Shown one piece after another: positions 1-5,488 of a stretch of 5,687 nt of DNA (its first letter is position 1; each line of letters starts with the position of its first letter). This DNA is from CAMLOF01 sp041913045 (GTDB lineage: Bacteria > Pseudomonadota > Gammaproteobacteria > Burkholderiales > Burkholderiaceae_C). The stretch lies in the NCBI GenBank assembly GCA_041913045.1, contig JAYSGB010000059.1:1-5687 (forward strand), given 5' to 3'. The position numbers and the translations under genes were made by a program. Below the pieces are notes generated by a model, which had not been told where the DNA came from, did not search any database, and worked only from the letters and a program-made list of their open reading frames with translations.

Positions 1-423
1 GAATTCAACATCCCCGGCGTGACTTTTGGAGGTCGCTACGGCGACTCGCCCATCATCGCGCAGGACGGTGTGGACCTACCTCCCGACGAACCCAATGACT
101 ACGTGCCCACCGCCAGTCCTGGGGGGCGCCCGCCCCATGCATGGCTGGAAGATGGCCGTTCCCTGTACGACACATTCCACACCGAGTGGACATTGCTCGC
201 CCTCGGTGCAACCGACCCGGCAACCGATGGCTTCAAGAACGCGGCCCAGTCTATGGGCATCGACCTGAAGGTGGTCCGTTTGCCCGCCCAGCAGTTACTG
301 GAGCTATACGAATCACCACTGGTATTGATACGCCCTGATCAGATCGTCGCCTGGCGAGGGGCCTCCGATGAAGATGGCCAGCAGGTTCTGTCCCTTGCCC
401 TGGGAATACATCGAATCACATAA
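1..423 (+). CDS. FAD-dependent aromatic ring monooxygenase (phenol hydroxylase type), C-terminal part only
   Basis: The reading frame is open from base 1, so this is the last 140 residues of a longer protein; such hydroxylases usually run to 500-600 residues. The FAD-binding part lies outside the window. What remains matches the C-terminal end of single-component flavoprotein hydroxylases of the phenol, dichlorophenol and MhpA-like group: a segment around NIPGVTFGGRYGDSPI (residues 3-18), the conserved PGGRPPHAWL stretch (40-49) followed by DGRSLYDTF, and a thioredoxin-like tail ending in LVLIRPDQIVAWRG (107-120). Family members use NAD(P)H and O2 to hydroxylate phenolic rings in the cytoplasm. 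Given the downstream genes, the likely product is hydroxyquinol or a substituted form, made from resorcinol, hydroquinone or a similar phenol; this is inference. A GTG at 19 is in frame but lies inside the domain and is not a credible start. The gene ends at TAA 421-423, overlapping the convergent regulator by 8 bp. Confidence 0.85.
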   Translation, partial: EFNIPGVTFGGRYGDSPIIAQDGVDLPPDEPNDYVPTASPGGRPPHAWLEDGRSLYDTFHTEWTLLALGATDPATDGFKNAAQSMGIDLKVVRLPAQQLLELYESPLVLIRPDQIVAWRGASDEDGQQVLSLALGIHRIT

Positions 424-1336
424 GACCAGTCCACTTTCTTTCGTACTCGTGGGTCGCGAACTCATCCACCATGAAGTCAATGAAGGATCGGACTTTCGCT
501 GACAGGTGCTTTCGGCTGGGATATGCGATGTTGATTTGCAAACGTGGCAGATCCCAGTCACCGAGTACGGGTACGAGGCGTCCGGCGACGATATCCTCAT
601 AGACGATATAACTAGGTTGCACGAGGATACCCAAGCCACTAAGTGCAGCAGCACGCAATACCTGCCCGTCGTTGGACTCCAACACCCCCTGGACATTCAC
701 CGTCTGACTTTCGCCTCCACGACTGAACTTCAGTTCGTTGGGGTGGTTGGCGTGCAAGTAGACAAGAACATTGTGGTCAGTCAGGTCTGATGGGAACTGT
801 GGACGCCCCCTTTGGGCCAGATAAGCGGGAGACGCCGCCAATATGCGGCGCGTCGAAGCTAGACGCCTAATGGTTATGGTGCTGTCAGGCTCATACTCAC
901 GCGTCCGTATGGCTACGTCAATACCGTTGTCAATGATGTCCAAGTAGCGGTTCGCAGTTTCAACATGCACTCTTACTTGTGAATACCGCTGATGGTACTT
1001 CGGCAATCGCGGGGCGATGAGTTGCATGGCGAACGACAGCGAAGCACTCACACGTAACACCCCCGACGGGTTCAGCGTGGTTTGATGTATTGCCGCCTCT
1101 GCGTCGCGCAACTCAGTTAGGACGTGACGAGCCCGCTCCAAGAAATCCTGCCCCTCACTGGTCAGGTAGAGCCGACGCGTGTTGCGCTCGACTAGACGGA
1201 CCTGCAGGCGCTCTTCCAGCGAAGCCAAGTAACGAGTGGCCGCTGGATTGGACAGTCCCAAGGCCTCTGCAGCCGCACCGAGACTGCCTCGATCGGCAAC
1301 CTCCACAAAGAGCGCCATTTCTGTGAACCGATCCAT
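416..1336 (-). CDS. LysR-type transcriptional regulator, probable regulator of the divergent hydroxyquinol operon
   Basis: A complete 306-residue protein, a normal length for LysR regulators. The N-terminus carries the winged helix-turn-helix: FVEVADRGSLGAAAEALGLS (residues 10-29), then PAATRYLASLEERLQVRLVERNTRR and LTSEGQDF (58-65). Residues from about 90 to 295 form the effector-binding domain and resemble the CrgA/DmlR-like subgroup, with LAASPAYLAQRG and the late GLGILVQPSYIV segment. The ATG at 1336 is preceded on its own strand by a modest GGA (1341-1343). It is divergent from the dioxygenase gene, the classic arrangement in which a LysR protein senses a pathway intermediate and activates the neighbouring operon while limiting its own expression. 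The inducer cannot be read from sequence; hydroxyquinol, its precursor or maleylacetate are reasonable guesses. Its TGA (416-418) lies inside the end of the convergent hydroxylase gene. Base composition looks less GC-rich than in the pca genes. Confidence 0.93.
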   Translation of the reverse strand: MDRFTEMALFVEVADRGSLGAAAEALGLSNPAATRYLASLEERLQVRLVERNTRRLYLTSEGQDFLERARHVLTELRDAEAAIHQTTLNPSGVLRVSASLSFAMQLIAPRLPKYHQRYSQVRVHVETANRYLDIIDNGIDVAIRTREYEPDSTITIRRLASTRRILAASPAYLAQRGRPQFPSDLTDHNVLVYLHANHPNELKFSRGGESQTVNVQGVLESNDGQVLRAAALSGLGILVQPSYIVYEDIVAGRLVPVLGDWDLPRLQINIAYPSRKHLSAKVRSFIDFMVDEFATHEYERKWTGLM

Positions 1337-1349
1337 TTTTCCATCTTTC

Positions 1350-1396
1350 GGAAAAGTAATTTCCCATTTTGATATTTGAGAAATCTTTTTGAAATT
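1350..1396. promoter_or_regulatory. Candidate LysR operator region with nested inverted repeats
   Basis: This AT-rich stretch between the divergent genes holds several dyads: GGAAA (1350-1354) with TTTCC (1360-1364), spacer 5; ATTTC (1359-1363) with GAAAT (1380-1384), spacer 16; AATTTC (1358-1363) with GAAATT (1391-1396), spacer 27; and ATTTGAGAAAT (1374-1384). LysR proteins bind dyads of the T-N11-A kind as tetramers over 50-60 bp, so clustered dyads next to a divergent regulator fit. AT-rich DNA gives such repeats readily, so which dyad is used is not decided here. No convincing -35/-10 pair for the rightward operon was found, as is common for activator-dependent promoters. Confidence 0.45.
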
Positions 1397-1422
1397 ATAG
1401 AGTTCAGGTCATCGCAACTCAA
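1394..1422 (-). promoter_or_regulatory. Candidate sigma70 promoter of the LysR regulator
   Basis: Read on the minus strand, a perfect TATAAT (plus-strand ATTATA, 1394-1399) lies 17 bp from TTGAGT (plus-strand ACTCAA, 1417-1422), which matches four of six bases of the -35 consensus. Transcription would start near 1387 and give a leader of about 50 nt before the regulator ATG at 1336. The -35 element lies upstream of the dioxygenase ATG at 1445, which supports that start over the TTG at 1376. Confidence 0.6.
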
Positions 1423-1444
1423 CACTGCCAACTGCAAACAAGCC

Positions 1445-2281
1445 ATGCGCAACCTCAACCAAGACAACATCACACAGGCAGTCATTGCCAGCTTCGCCAA
1501 AACGCCTGACGCTCGGCTCAAAGAAATCATGACGAGCCTGGTCCAGCACCTGCACGCCTTTGCCCGGGACGTGAAGCTGACCGAGGAAGAATGGTTCCAG
1601 GGCATTGACTTCCTGACAAGGTGTGGCCATATCACAGACGACAAACGCCAGGAGTTCATACTGCTGTCAGACGTTCTCGGCTTGTCAATGCTGACCGTCG
1701 CGATGAACAACGACAAGCCTGCGGGTTGTACCGAAGCCACTGTGTTTGGCCCCTTCCATGTGGAGGGCGCCCCCCACTACGAGCTGGGTGACGACATTGC
1801 CAACGGCGCCAAAGGTACGCCCTGCACGGTGCGTGGCACGGTGAAAGGGATCGACGGCCAGCCCATCCCCGGCGCCGTCATGGACGTCTGGCAGTCGGAT
1901 GATGACGGACTGTATGACGTACAGCACGCGGATCTTGGTCATGCACAGGCGCGCGGCATCGTGACAGCGGATGCAGAGGGCAAATACCACTTCCGTTCCA
2001 TCGTGGCGGTCCCGTACGCAATTCCCCACGACGGACCTGTGGGTCAGATGTTGGAAGCTACGGGACGCCACCCCTGGCGCCCTGCGCATCTGCACTTCAT
2101 GGTGAAAGCACCCGGCTACGAAACGCTGATCACTCATGTCTTTCGCGACCACAGCGACTACCTCGACTCCGATGCGGTGTTTGGCGTTCGCCAGTCGCTG
2201 GTGTGCGACTGGGTACAGCAGACGGATGGAAGCTACCTAATGGAGTACGACTTCGTGTTGAACCCGACGAGAACCCGGTGA
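1445..2281 (+). CDS. Intradiol ring-cleavage dioxygenase, hydroxyquinol 1,2-dioxygenase type
   Basis: Predicted non-haem Fe(III) dioxygenase that opens hydroxyquinol between the ortho hydroxyls to give maleylacetate (3-hydroxy-cis,cis-muconate). From the ATG at 1445 the protein has 278 residues. An N-terminal helical dimerisation region typical of the catechol/hydroxyquinol group (about 1-95, with LKEIMTSLVQHLHAF and LTEEEWFQGIDFLT) precedes the catalytic beta domain. The four expected iron ligands are present by alignment from memory: Tyr157 (DGLYD), Tyr191 (VPYAIPHDGPVG), His215 and His217 (RPAHLHF). The VPYAIPHDGPVG and GRHPWRPAHLHF segments favour hydroxyquinol over plain catechol or chlorocatechol enzymes, and the maleylacetate reductase downstream, with no cycloisomerase, agrees. 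The frame can be extended to a TTG at 1376, but the extra 23 residues are not family-like and lie over the regulator promoter. There is no clear Shine-Dalgarno before 1445. The next gene starts 4 bp after the stop. Relatives are named tftH, chqB or dxnF in different systems. Confidence 0.9.
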   Translation: MRNLNQDNITQAVIASFAKTPDARLKEIMTSLVQHLHAFARDVKLTEEEWFQGIDFLTRCGHITDDKRQEFILLSDVLGLSMLTVAMNNDKPAGCTEATVFGPFHVEGAPHYELGDDIANGAKGTPCTVRGTVKGIDGQPIPGAVMDVWQSDDDGLYDVQHADLGHAQARGIVTADAEGKYHFRSIVAVPYAIPHDGPVGQMLEATGRHPWRPAHLHFMVKAPGYETLITHVFRDHSDYLDSDAVFGVRQSLVCDWVQQTDGSYLMEYDFVLNPTRTR

Positions 2282-2285
2282 CACC

Positions 2286-2585
2286 ATGTTGTATGCCTTC
2301 ACACTGATGGACAAGCCTGGGACCGCCGAGTTGCGTCAGCAAATTCGCCCGGTCCACAAAACCTACTTGGCTAAAGTGCAAGAACACATTGCCTTTGCAG
2401 GGCCGCTGGTAACAGATGACGGCAGCACCATGCTGGGCAGTTTGCTGGTGATTGACTTCCCCGATCGACAGACAGCTCAAGACTGGTTGGCACAAGAGCC
2501 TTTTCTGAAAGCGGGCATCTTTGCAAGCACATCGGTACATGCCTTTGTCAACCTGTGGCCCCAAAAGGCGGGATTTCCCACATGA
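2286..2585 (+). CDS. YciI-family small protein, possible TftG-like hydroxyquinol-pathway enzyme
   Basis: A 99-residue cytoplasmic protein of the YciI (YCII) superfamily, which has a dimeric ferredoxin-like alpha+beta fold. Family marks are the RPVHKTYL segment with His24, the IAFAGPLVTDDG turn (35-46), LLVIDFPD with Asp57, and WLAQEPFLKAGIF (67-79). The one well-studied relative, TftG of the 2,4,5-T degrader Burkholderia cepacia AC1100, removes HCl from 5-chlorohydroxyquinol using a His-Asp pair and yields hydroxybenzoquinone. His24 and Asp57 are candidates for that pair here. The gene sits between the dioxygenase and maleylacetate reductase, the same pathway steps that accompany TftG. A role on a chlorinated or oxidised hydroxyquinol is therefore plausible but inferred; tautomerase or scavenging roles are alternatives. 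The ATG follows the dioxygenase stop by 4 bp, with GGTGA (2277-2281) as a weak ribosome site, so translational coupling is likely. Confidence 0.85.
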   Translation: MLYAFTLMDKPGTAELRQQIRPVHKTYLAKVQEHIAFAGPLVTDDGSTMLGSLLVIDFPDRQTAQDWLAQEPFLKAGIFASTSVHAFVNLWPQKAGFPT

Positions 2586-2598
2586 AGGAAGAAATGTG
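2586..2598 (+). promoter_or_regulatory. Ribosome binding site that fixes a GTG start
   Basis: AGGA (2586-2589) directly follows the TGA of the YciI gene (2583-2585) and stands 6 nt before GTG 2596-2598. Translation from this GTG gives VIRHIVMWKL, the usual beginning of Dabb proteins. An in-frame ATG at 2521 lies inside the YciI gene and gives an unrelated N-terminus. Confidence 0.75.
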
Positions 2599-2928
2599 AT
2601 CAGGCACATCGTCATGTGGAAGCTGGCAGGCGACACGCCCCTATCCAAACAACGCAACGTCGAACGACTGACGCAGAGCTTCCTCAGCCTGCGGGGCCGC
2701 ATCCCAGGACTGCTGCACTTGGAGATTGGCGTGGACAGCAGCGGCGTGGACTACGCCTGCGATGTAGTTCTCTACAGCGAGTTCGAGTCGCAATCCGCTC
2801 TCGACGACTACGCCATCCATCCAGAACATCTCAGGGTAAAAGCAGAAATTGGCGACATGCGCATCGCCCGCCACCAAGTGGACTACGCCGTGGTCCCATC
2901 CGATGTGCGCGCAAAGGAATTGACATGA
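2596..2928 (+). CDS. Dabb-domain (stress-responsive alpha/beta barrel) small protein
   Basis: A 110-residue protein starting at GTG. The N-terminus IRHIVMWKL (residues 2-10), the middle IPGLLHLEIGVD (36-47), the strand YACDVVLYSEFES (53-65) and the signature ALDDYAIHPEHLRV (68-81, with His75 and His78) identify the Dabb family of dimeric ferredoxin-like barrels. Members are mostly uncharacterised; one plant member, olivetolic acid cyclase, acts on polyketide precursors of phenols. Co-transcription with hydroxyquinol enzymes is evidence for a role in handling the same compounds, such as a tautomerisation, quinone or ring-fission product step, or product release. No catalytic activity can be read from sequence. 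It lies 10 bp after the YciI gene, and its TGA overlaps the ATG of maleylacetate reductase (ATGA), so these genes are translated as a unit. Confidence 0.85.
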   Translation: MIRHIVMWKLAGDTPLSKQRNVERLTQSFLSLRGRIPGLLHLEIGVDSSGVDYACDVVLYSEFESQSALDDYAIHPEHLRVKAEIGDMRIARHQVDYAVVPSDVRAKELT

Positions 2929-4001
2929 AAGATTTTGTTTACAACGGCCAACCCTCGCGTGTGGTGTTCGGCCCAGGTTCGCTGGCTCACCTGGAGCGAG
3001 AGATCGAGCTGTTGGGTGCCAAGCGGGCCTTGGTGCTGTCCACCCCGGAACAGGCGGCGCAGGCTCAGATGGTGGCCGATCGCCTGGGCAACCGGGCTAC
3101 AGGAATCTTCCCGCGAGCGGTGATGCATGTCCCCATCGAAACCGCCCGGGAAGCGCGGGACGAGGCACGCCGACTTGGTGCCGACTGTGCCATCGCAATT
3201 GGTGGCGGTTCCACCACTGGGCTTGGCAAGGCGATTGCCCTGGATTCAGGATTGCCCATTCTGGCCATTCCCACTACTTACGCAGGCAGCGAAATGACGC
3301 CGATCTACGGCATCACTGAGGCGGGTCTCAAGAAGACCGGTAAAGACCCACGCGTGCTGCCGCGCACCGTCATCTACGACCCTGAACTGACCCTGACCCT
3401 ACCGGTGGCCATGAGCGTGACCAGCGGCATGAACGCTATTGCACATGCAGCCGAAGGCCTGTATGCCCAGGACAGCAATCCGGTGATGGATCTGATGGCC
3501 GAAGAAGGTATCCGCGCCATTGCGCAGGCGCTCCCAGTGATTCACCAGCGCGCTGATGACGTGGCTGCACGCGGCGATGCACTTTACGGCGCCTGGCTCT
3601 GCGGCTCGGTGCTGGGTAACGTGGGCATGGCGCTGCACCACAAGCTGTGTCACACCCTTGGAGGCAGCTTCAACCTTCCGCACGCGGAGGTTCACACCGT
3701 CGTGCTGCCACAGGCGATGGCATTCAACGCAGCGGCCGCACCCGAGGCAATGCGGCGCATCGAACGCGCCTTGGGCGCAACTGGCCGAGCCAGTGCCGCA
3801 GCGGGCCTTTTTGACCTGGCCCACACCAACGGGGCTCCCGTAGCACTCAAGGACATCGGCATGAACGAGGCTGACCTGGACCGGGCAGCCGAGATTGCTG
3901 TGAGCAACCCGTACTGGAACCCTCGCCCGTTCGGAGCAGCACAGCGTGGCGAGATACGCGACCTGCTCCAACGCGCTTACGAAGGCATCCGGCCGGACTG
4001 A
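2925..4001 (+). CDS. Maleylacetate reductase
   Basis: Reduces maleylacetate to 3-oxoadipate with NAD(P)H. The protein has 358 residues, the usual length for the family, a branch of the iron-type alcohol dehydrogenase fold. The N-terminal dinucleotide domain shows AIGGGSTTGLGKA (91-103) and AIPTTYAGSEMTPI (114-127). The C-terminal helical domain shows GMNAIAHAAEGLY (168-180) and HHKLCHTLGGSFNLPHAEVH (238-257). Histidines align with the metal-binding histidines of iron alcohol dehydrogenases, but the first ligand Asp is Asn170 here; as far as recalled this is usual in maleylacetate reductases and not a defect. The frame is open upstream, but ATG 2925 is preceded by AGGA (2915-2918) with a 6 nt gap and begins MKDFVYNGQPSRVVFG, typical of the family. 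It overlaps the Dabb gene by 4 bp. Relatives are called tfdF, tftE or macA; the choice of symbol depends on the host. Confidence 0.95.
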   Translation: MKDFVYNGQPSRVVFGPGSLAHLEREIELLGAKRALVLSTPEQAAQAQMVADRLGNRATGIFPRAVMHVPIETAREARDEARRLGADCAIAIGGGSTTGLGKAIALDSGLPILAIPTTYAGSEMTPIYGITEAGLKKTGKDPRVLPRTVIYDPELTLTLPVAMSVTSGMNAIAHAAEGLYAQDSNPVMDLMAEEGIRAIAQALPVIHQRADDVAARGDALYGAWLCGSVLGNVGMALHHKLCHTLGGSFNLPHAEVHTVVLPQAMAFNAAAAPEAMRRIERALGATGRASAAAGLFDLAHTNGAPVALKDIGMNEADLDRAAEIAVSNPYWNPRPFGAAQRGEIRDLLQRAYEGIRPD

Positions 4002-4002
4002 C

Positions 4003-4023
4003 GGCCTTCGGCCCACGAGGGCC
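4003..4023 (+). other. GC-rich alternative hairpins after maleylacetate reductase
   Basis: Directly after the stop, GGCC-TTC-GGCC (4003-4013) and GGCCC-ACGA-GGGCC (4010-4023) can each fold but share bases, so they exclude one another. The second has a perfect 5 bp stem and 4 nt loop. No T-run follows, so this is not a canonical intrinsic terminator; it may slow 3' decay of the upstream message or do nothing. Confidence 0.4.
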
Positions 4024-4042
4024 TAGGCACGCCCCCTTACAG

Positions 4043-4062
4043 GGTGTTCGTTCGCGAACGCC
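4043..4062 (+). terminator. UUCG-loop hairpin between the two gene blocks, weak terminator candidate
   Basis: GGTGTTCG and CGAACGCC pair as an 8 bp stem (one G-U) closing a TTCG loop at 4051-4054. The core CGTTCGCGAACG (4049-4060) is also a perfect 12 bp palindrome in DNA. A run of five T (4080-4084) comes 17 nt after the stem, too far for a standard intrinsic terminator. It could be a partial terminator, a processing site or a protein-binding palindrome ahead of pcaI. Confidence 0.35.
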
Positions 4063-4100
4063 AAGGGGAAGTGCACCTGTTTTTCTAGAGATGGACTCCC

Positions 4101-4817
4101 ATGATCAACAAAATCTCACCTTCCATTGCCGAGGCGCTCACTGGGGTTGCCGATGGCTCAACCGTATTGATCGGCGGCTTTGGCACGGCGGGCATCCCCA
4201 ACGAACTCATCGAAGGCCTGATTGAGCAAGGCGCGCGCGAGCTCACGGTGGTCAACAACAACGCGGGCAATGGCGACAGCGGGCTGGCGGCGCTGCTCAA
4301 GGCAGGGCGCGTGCGCAAGATCATCTGCTCGTTCCCACGCCAGACCGACTCCTGGGTGTTTGACGAGCTGTACCGCAGCGGAAAGATTGAACTAGAGCTT
4401 GTACCCCAGGGCAACCTGGCCGAACGTCTTCGCGCCGCAGGCGCAGGTGTGGGTGCATTCTTCACACCAACCGGCTTTGGCACCGAACTCGCGCTCAACG
4501 CGGACGGCACGCCAAAGGAAACCCGGCGCATCAACGGCCGCGACTACGTGCTGGAGTACCCTATTCACGGAGACTTGGCGCTCATCAAGGCCGAGACGGG
4601 TGACCGCTGGGGCAACCTGACCTACCGCAAGGCCGCGCGCAACTTTGGCCCCGTCATGGCCACCGCCGCCAAGCGAACCGTTGCCACCGTGCACGAGGTC
4701 CTGGAGCTTGGCCAGCTCGACCCCGAAGCCATCGTCACCCCGGGCATCTTCGTGTCCAGGATCGTCAAGATCGAGCGTGTCGCCACACAGGCCGGTGGCT
4801 TCAAGCGAGCAGCCTGA
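4101..4817 (+). CDS. pcaI: 3-oxoadipate CoA-transferase, alpha subunit
   Basis: One half of the enzyme that moves CoA from succinyl-CoA to 3-oxoadipate, giving 3-oxoadipyl-CoA. The 238-residue protein has the glycine-rich GGFGTAGIP motif (25-33) of family I CoA-transferase A subunits, the NNNAGNGDSGLAALL segment, LVPQGNLAERLRAAGAGVGAFFTP-type residues around 100-125, and the YVLEYPIHGDLALIKA region. An in-frame TAG at 4086-4088 makes ATG 4101 the first possible ATG; the ribosome site is weak (GGA 4093-4095). It begins 99 bp after maleylacetate reductase, much looser than the spacing of the upstream genes, so it may have its own promoter, though no clear -35/-10 was seen. It would pair with the adjacent beta subunit. 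A related 3-oxoacid (acetoacetate) CoA-transferase is the alternative, made unlikely by pathway context. Confidence 0.93.
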   Translation: MINKISPSIAEALTGVADGSTVLIGGFGTAGIPNELIEGLIEQGARELTVVNNNAGNGDSGLAALLKAGRVRKIICSFPRQTDSWVFDELYRSGKIELELVPQGNLAERLRAAGAGVGAFFTPTGFGTELALNADGTPKETRRINGRDYVLEYPIHGDLALIKAETGDRWGNLTYRKAARNFGPVMATAAKRTVATVHEVLELGQLDPEAIVTPGIFVSRIVKIERVATQAGGFKRAA

Positions 4818-4831
4818 GAGGAGTCTTTTCC

Positions 4832-5476
4832 ATGAGCAACTACACCAAACGCAGCAAACAGGAACTGGCCCAGCGCGTGGCGCAGGACATATTCGACGGT
4901 GCCTATGTGAACCTCGGCATCGGCCAGCCCACGTTGGTGGCCAACTACCTGCCCGAAGGCATGGAGGTCGTGCTGCACAGCGAGAACGGCATCCTGGGCA
5001 TGGGCCCGGCGCCTGCCGCAGGCGATGAAGACTACGACCTGATCAACGCAGGCAAACAGCCCGTGACCCTGCTGCCCGGTGGCGCGTACTTTCACCACGC
5101 CGACAGCTTTGCCATGATGCGCGGCGGCCACCTGGACATCAGCGTGCTCGGTGCTTTCCAGGTGTCGGCCACCGGTGACCTGGCCAACTGGAGCACGGGC
5201 GAAGCCGGTGCCATCCCCGCCGTGGGTGGCGCCATGGACCTGGCCGTGGGGGCCAAGGAGACGTGGGTCATGATGGACCTGCTGACCAAACAGGGGCAGA
5301 GCAAGGTGGTTCAGTCCTGTACTTATCCGCTGACCGGTATCGGCTGTGTCAAGCGCATCTATGCCGATCTGGCGACGCTGGAGTGCACACCGTCTGGCCT
5401 CAGGCTCATTGACAAGGTCGAAGGGCTTGAACACACCGAGCTGGAACACCTCATTGGCCTGCCGGTACAGGCCTGA
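4832..5476 (+). CDS. pcaJ: 3-oxoadipate CoA-transferase, beta subunit
   Basis: The catalytic half of the CoA-transferase; 214 residues, a normal length. The N-terminus runs KRSKQELAQRVAQDI, then VNLGIGQPT (26-34). The SENG motif at 50-53 carries Glu51, expected to form the glutamyl-CoA thioester by analogy with family I CoA-transferases. GMGPAP, LPGGAYFHHADSFAMMRGGH, and the AIPAVGGAMDLAVGAK segment follow in the usual order. ATG 4832 is preceded by AGGAG (4819-4823) with an 8 nt gap, the best ribosome site in the window. It starts 14 bp after the pcaI stop, as expected for subunits made in equal amounts. GC content in this gene appears higher than in the regulator and intergenic control region. 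Confidence 0.95.
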   Translation: MSNYTKRSKQELAQRVAQDIFDGAYVNLGIGQPTLVANYLPEGMEVVLHSENGILGMGPAPAAGDEDYDLINAGKQPVTLLPGGAYFHHADSFAMMRGGHLDISVLGAFQVSATGDLANWSTGEAGAIPAVGGAMDLAVGAKETWVMMDLLTKQGQSKVVQSCTYPLTGIGCVKRIYADLATLECTPSGLRLIDKVEGLEHTELEHLIGLPVQA

Positions 5477-5488
5477 CAGACACACGAC

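Noticed and set aside
1..6. EcoRI site at the very first bases as a biological signal
   Set aside because: It most likely marks the edge of a cloned fragment; it interrupts the hydroxylase gene and has no evident biological meaning.
506..790. Plus-strand open frame of 94 codons opposite the LysR gene
   Set aside because: It lies wholly antisense to a clear LysR gene, has no family-like motif and no ribosome site of note; the minus-strand frame explains the coding signal.
2616..2924. N-terminal extension of maleylacetate reductase by 103 residues
   Set aside because: The extension is arginine-rich out-of-frame translation of the Dabb gene. The ATG at 2925 has a good AGGA site and gives the normal family N-terminus.
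3399..4016. Minus-strand open frame of 205 codons over maleylacetate reductase
   Set aside because: It is a shadow of the reductase gene with no recognisable motif, and it runs into the hairpin region.
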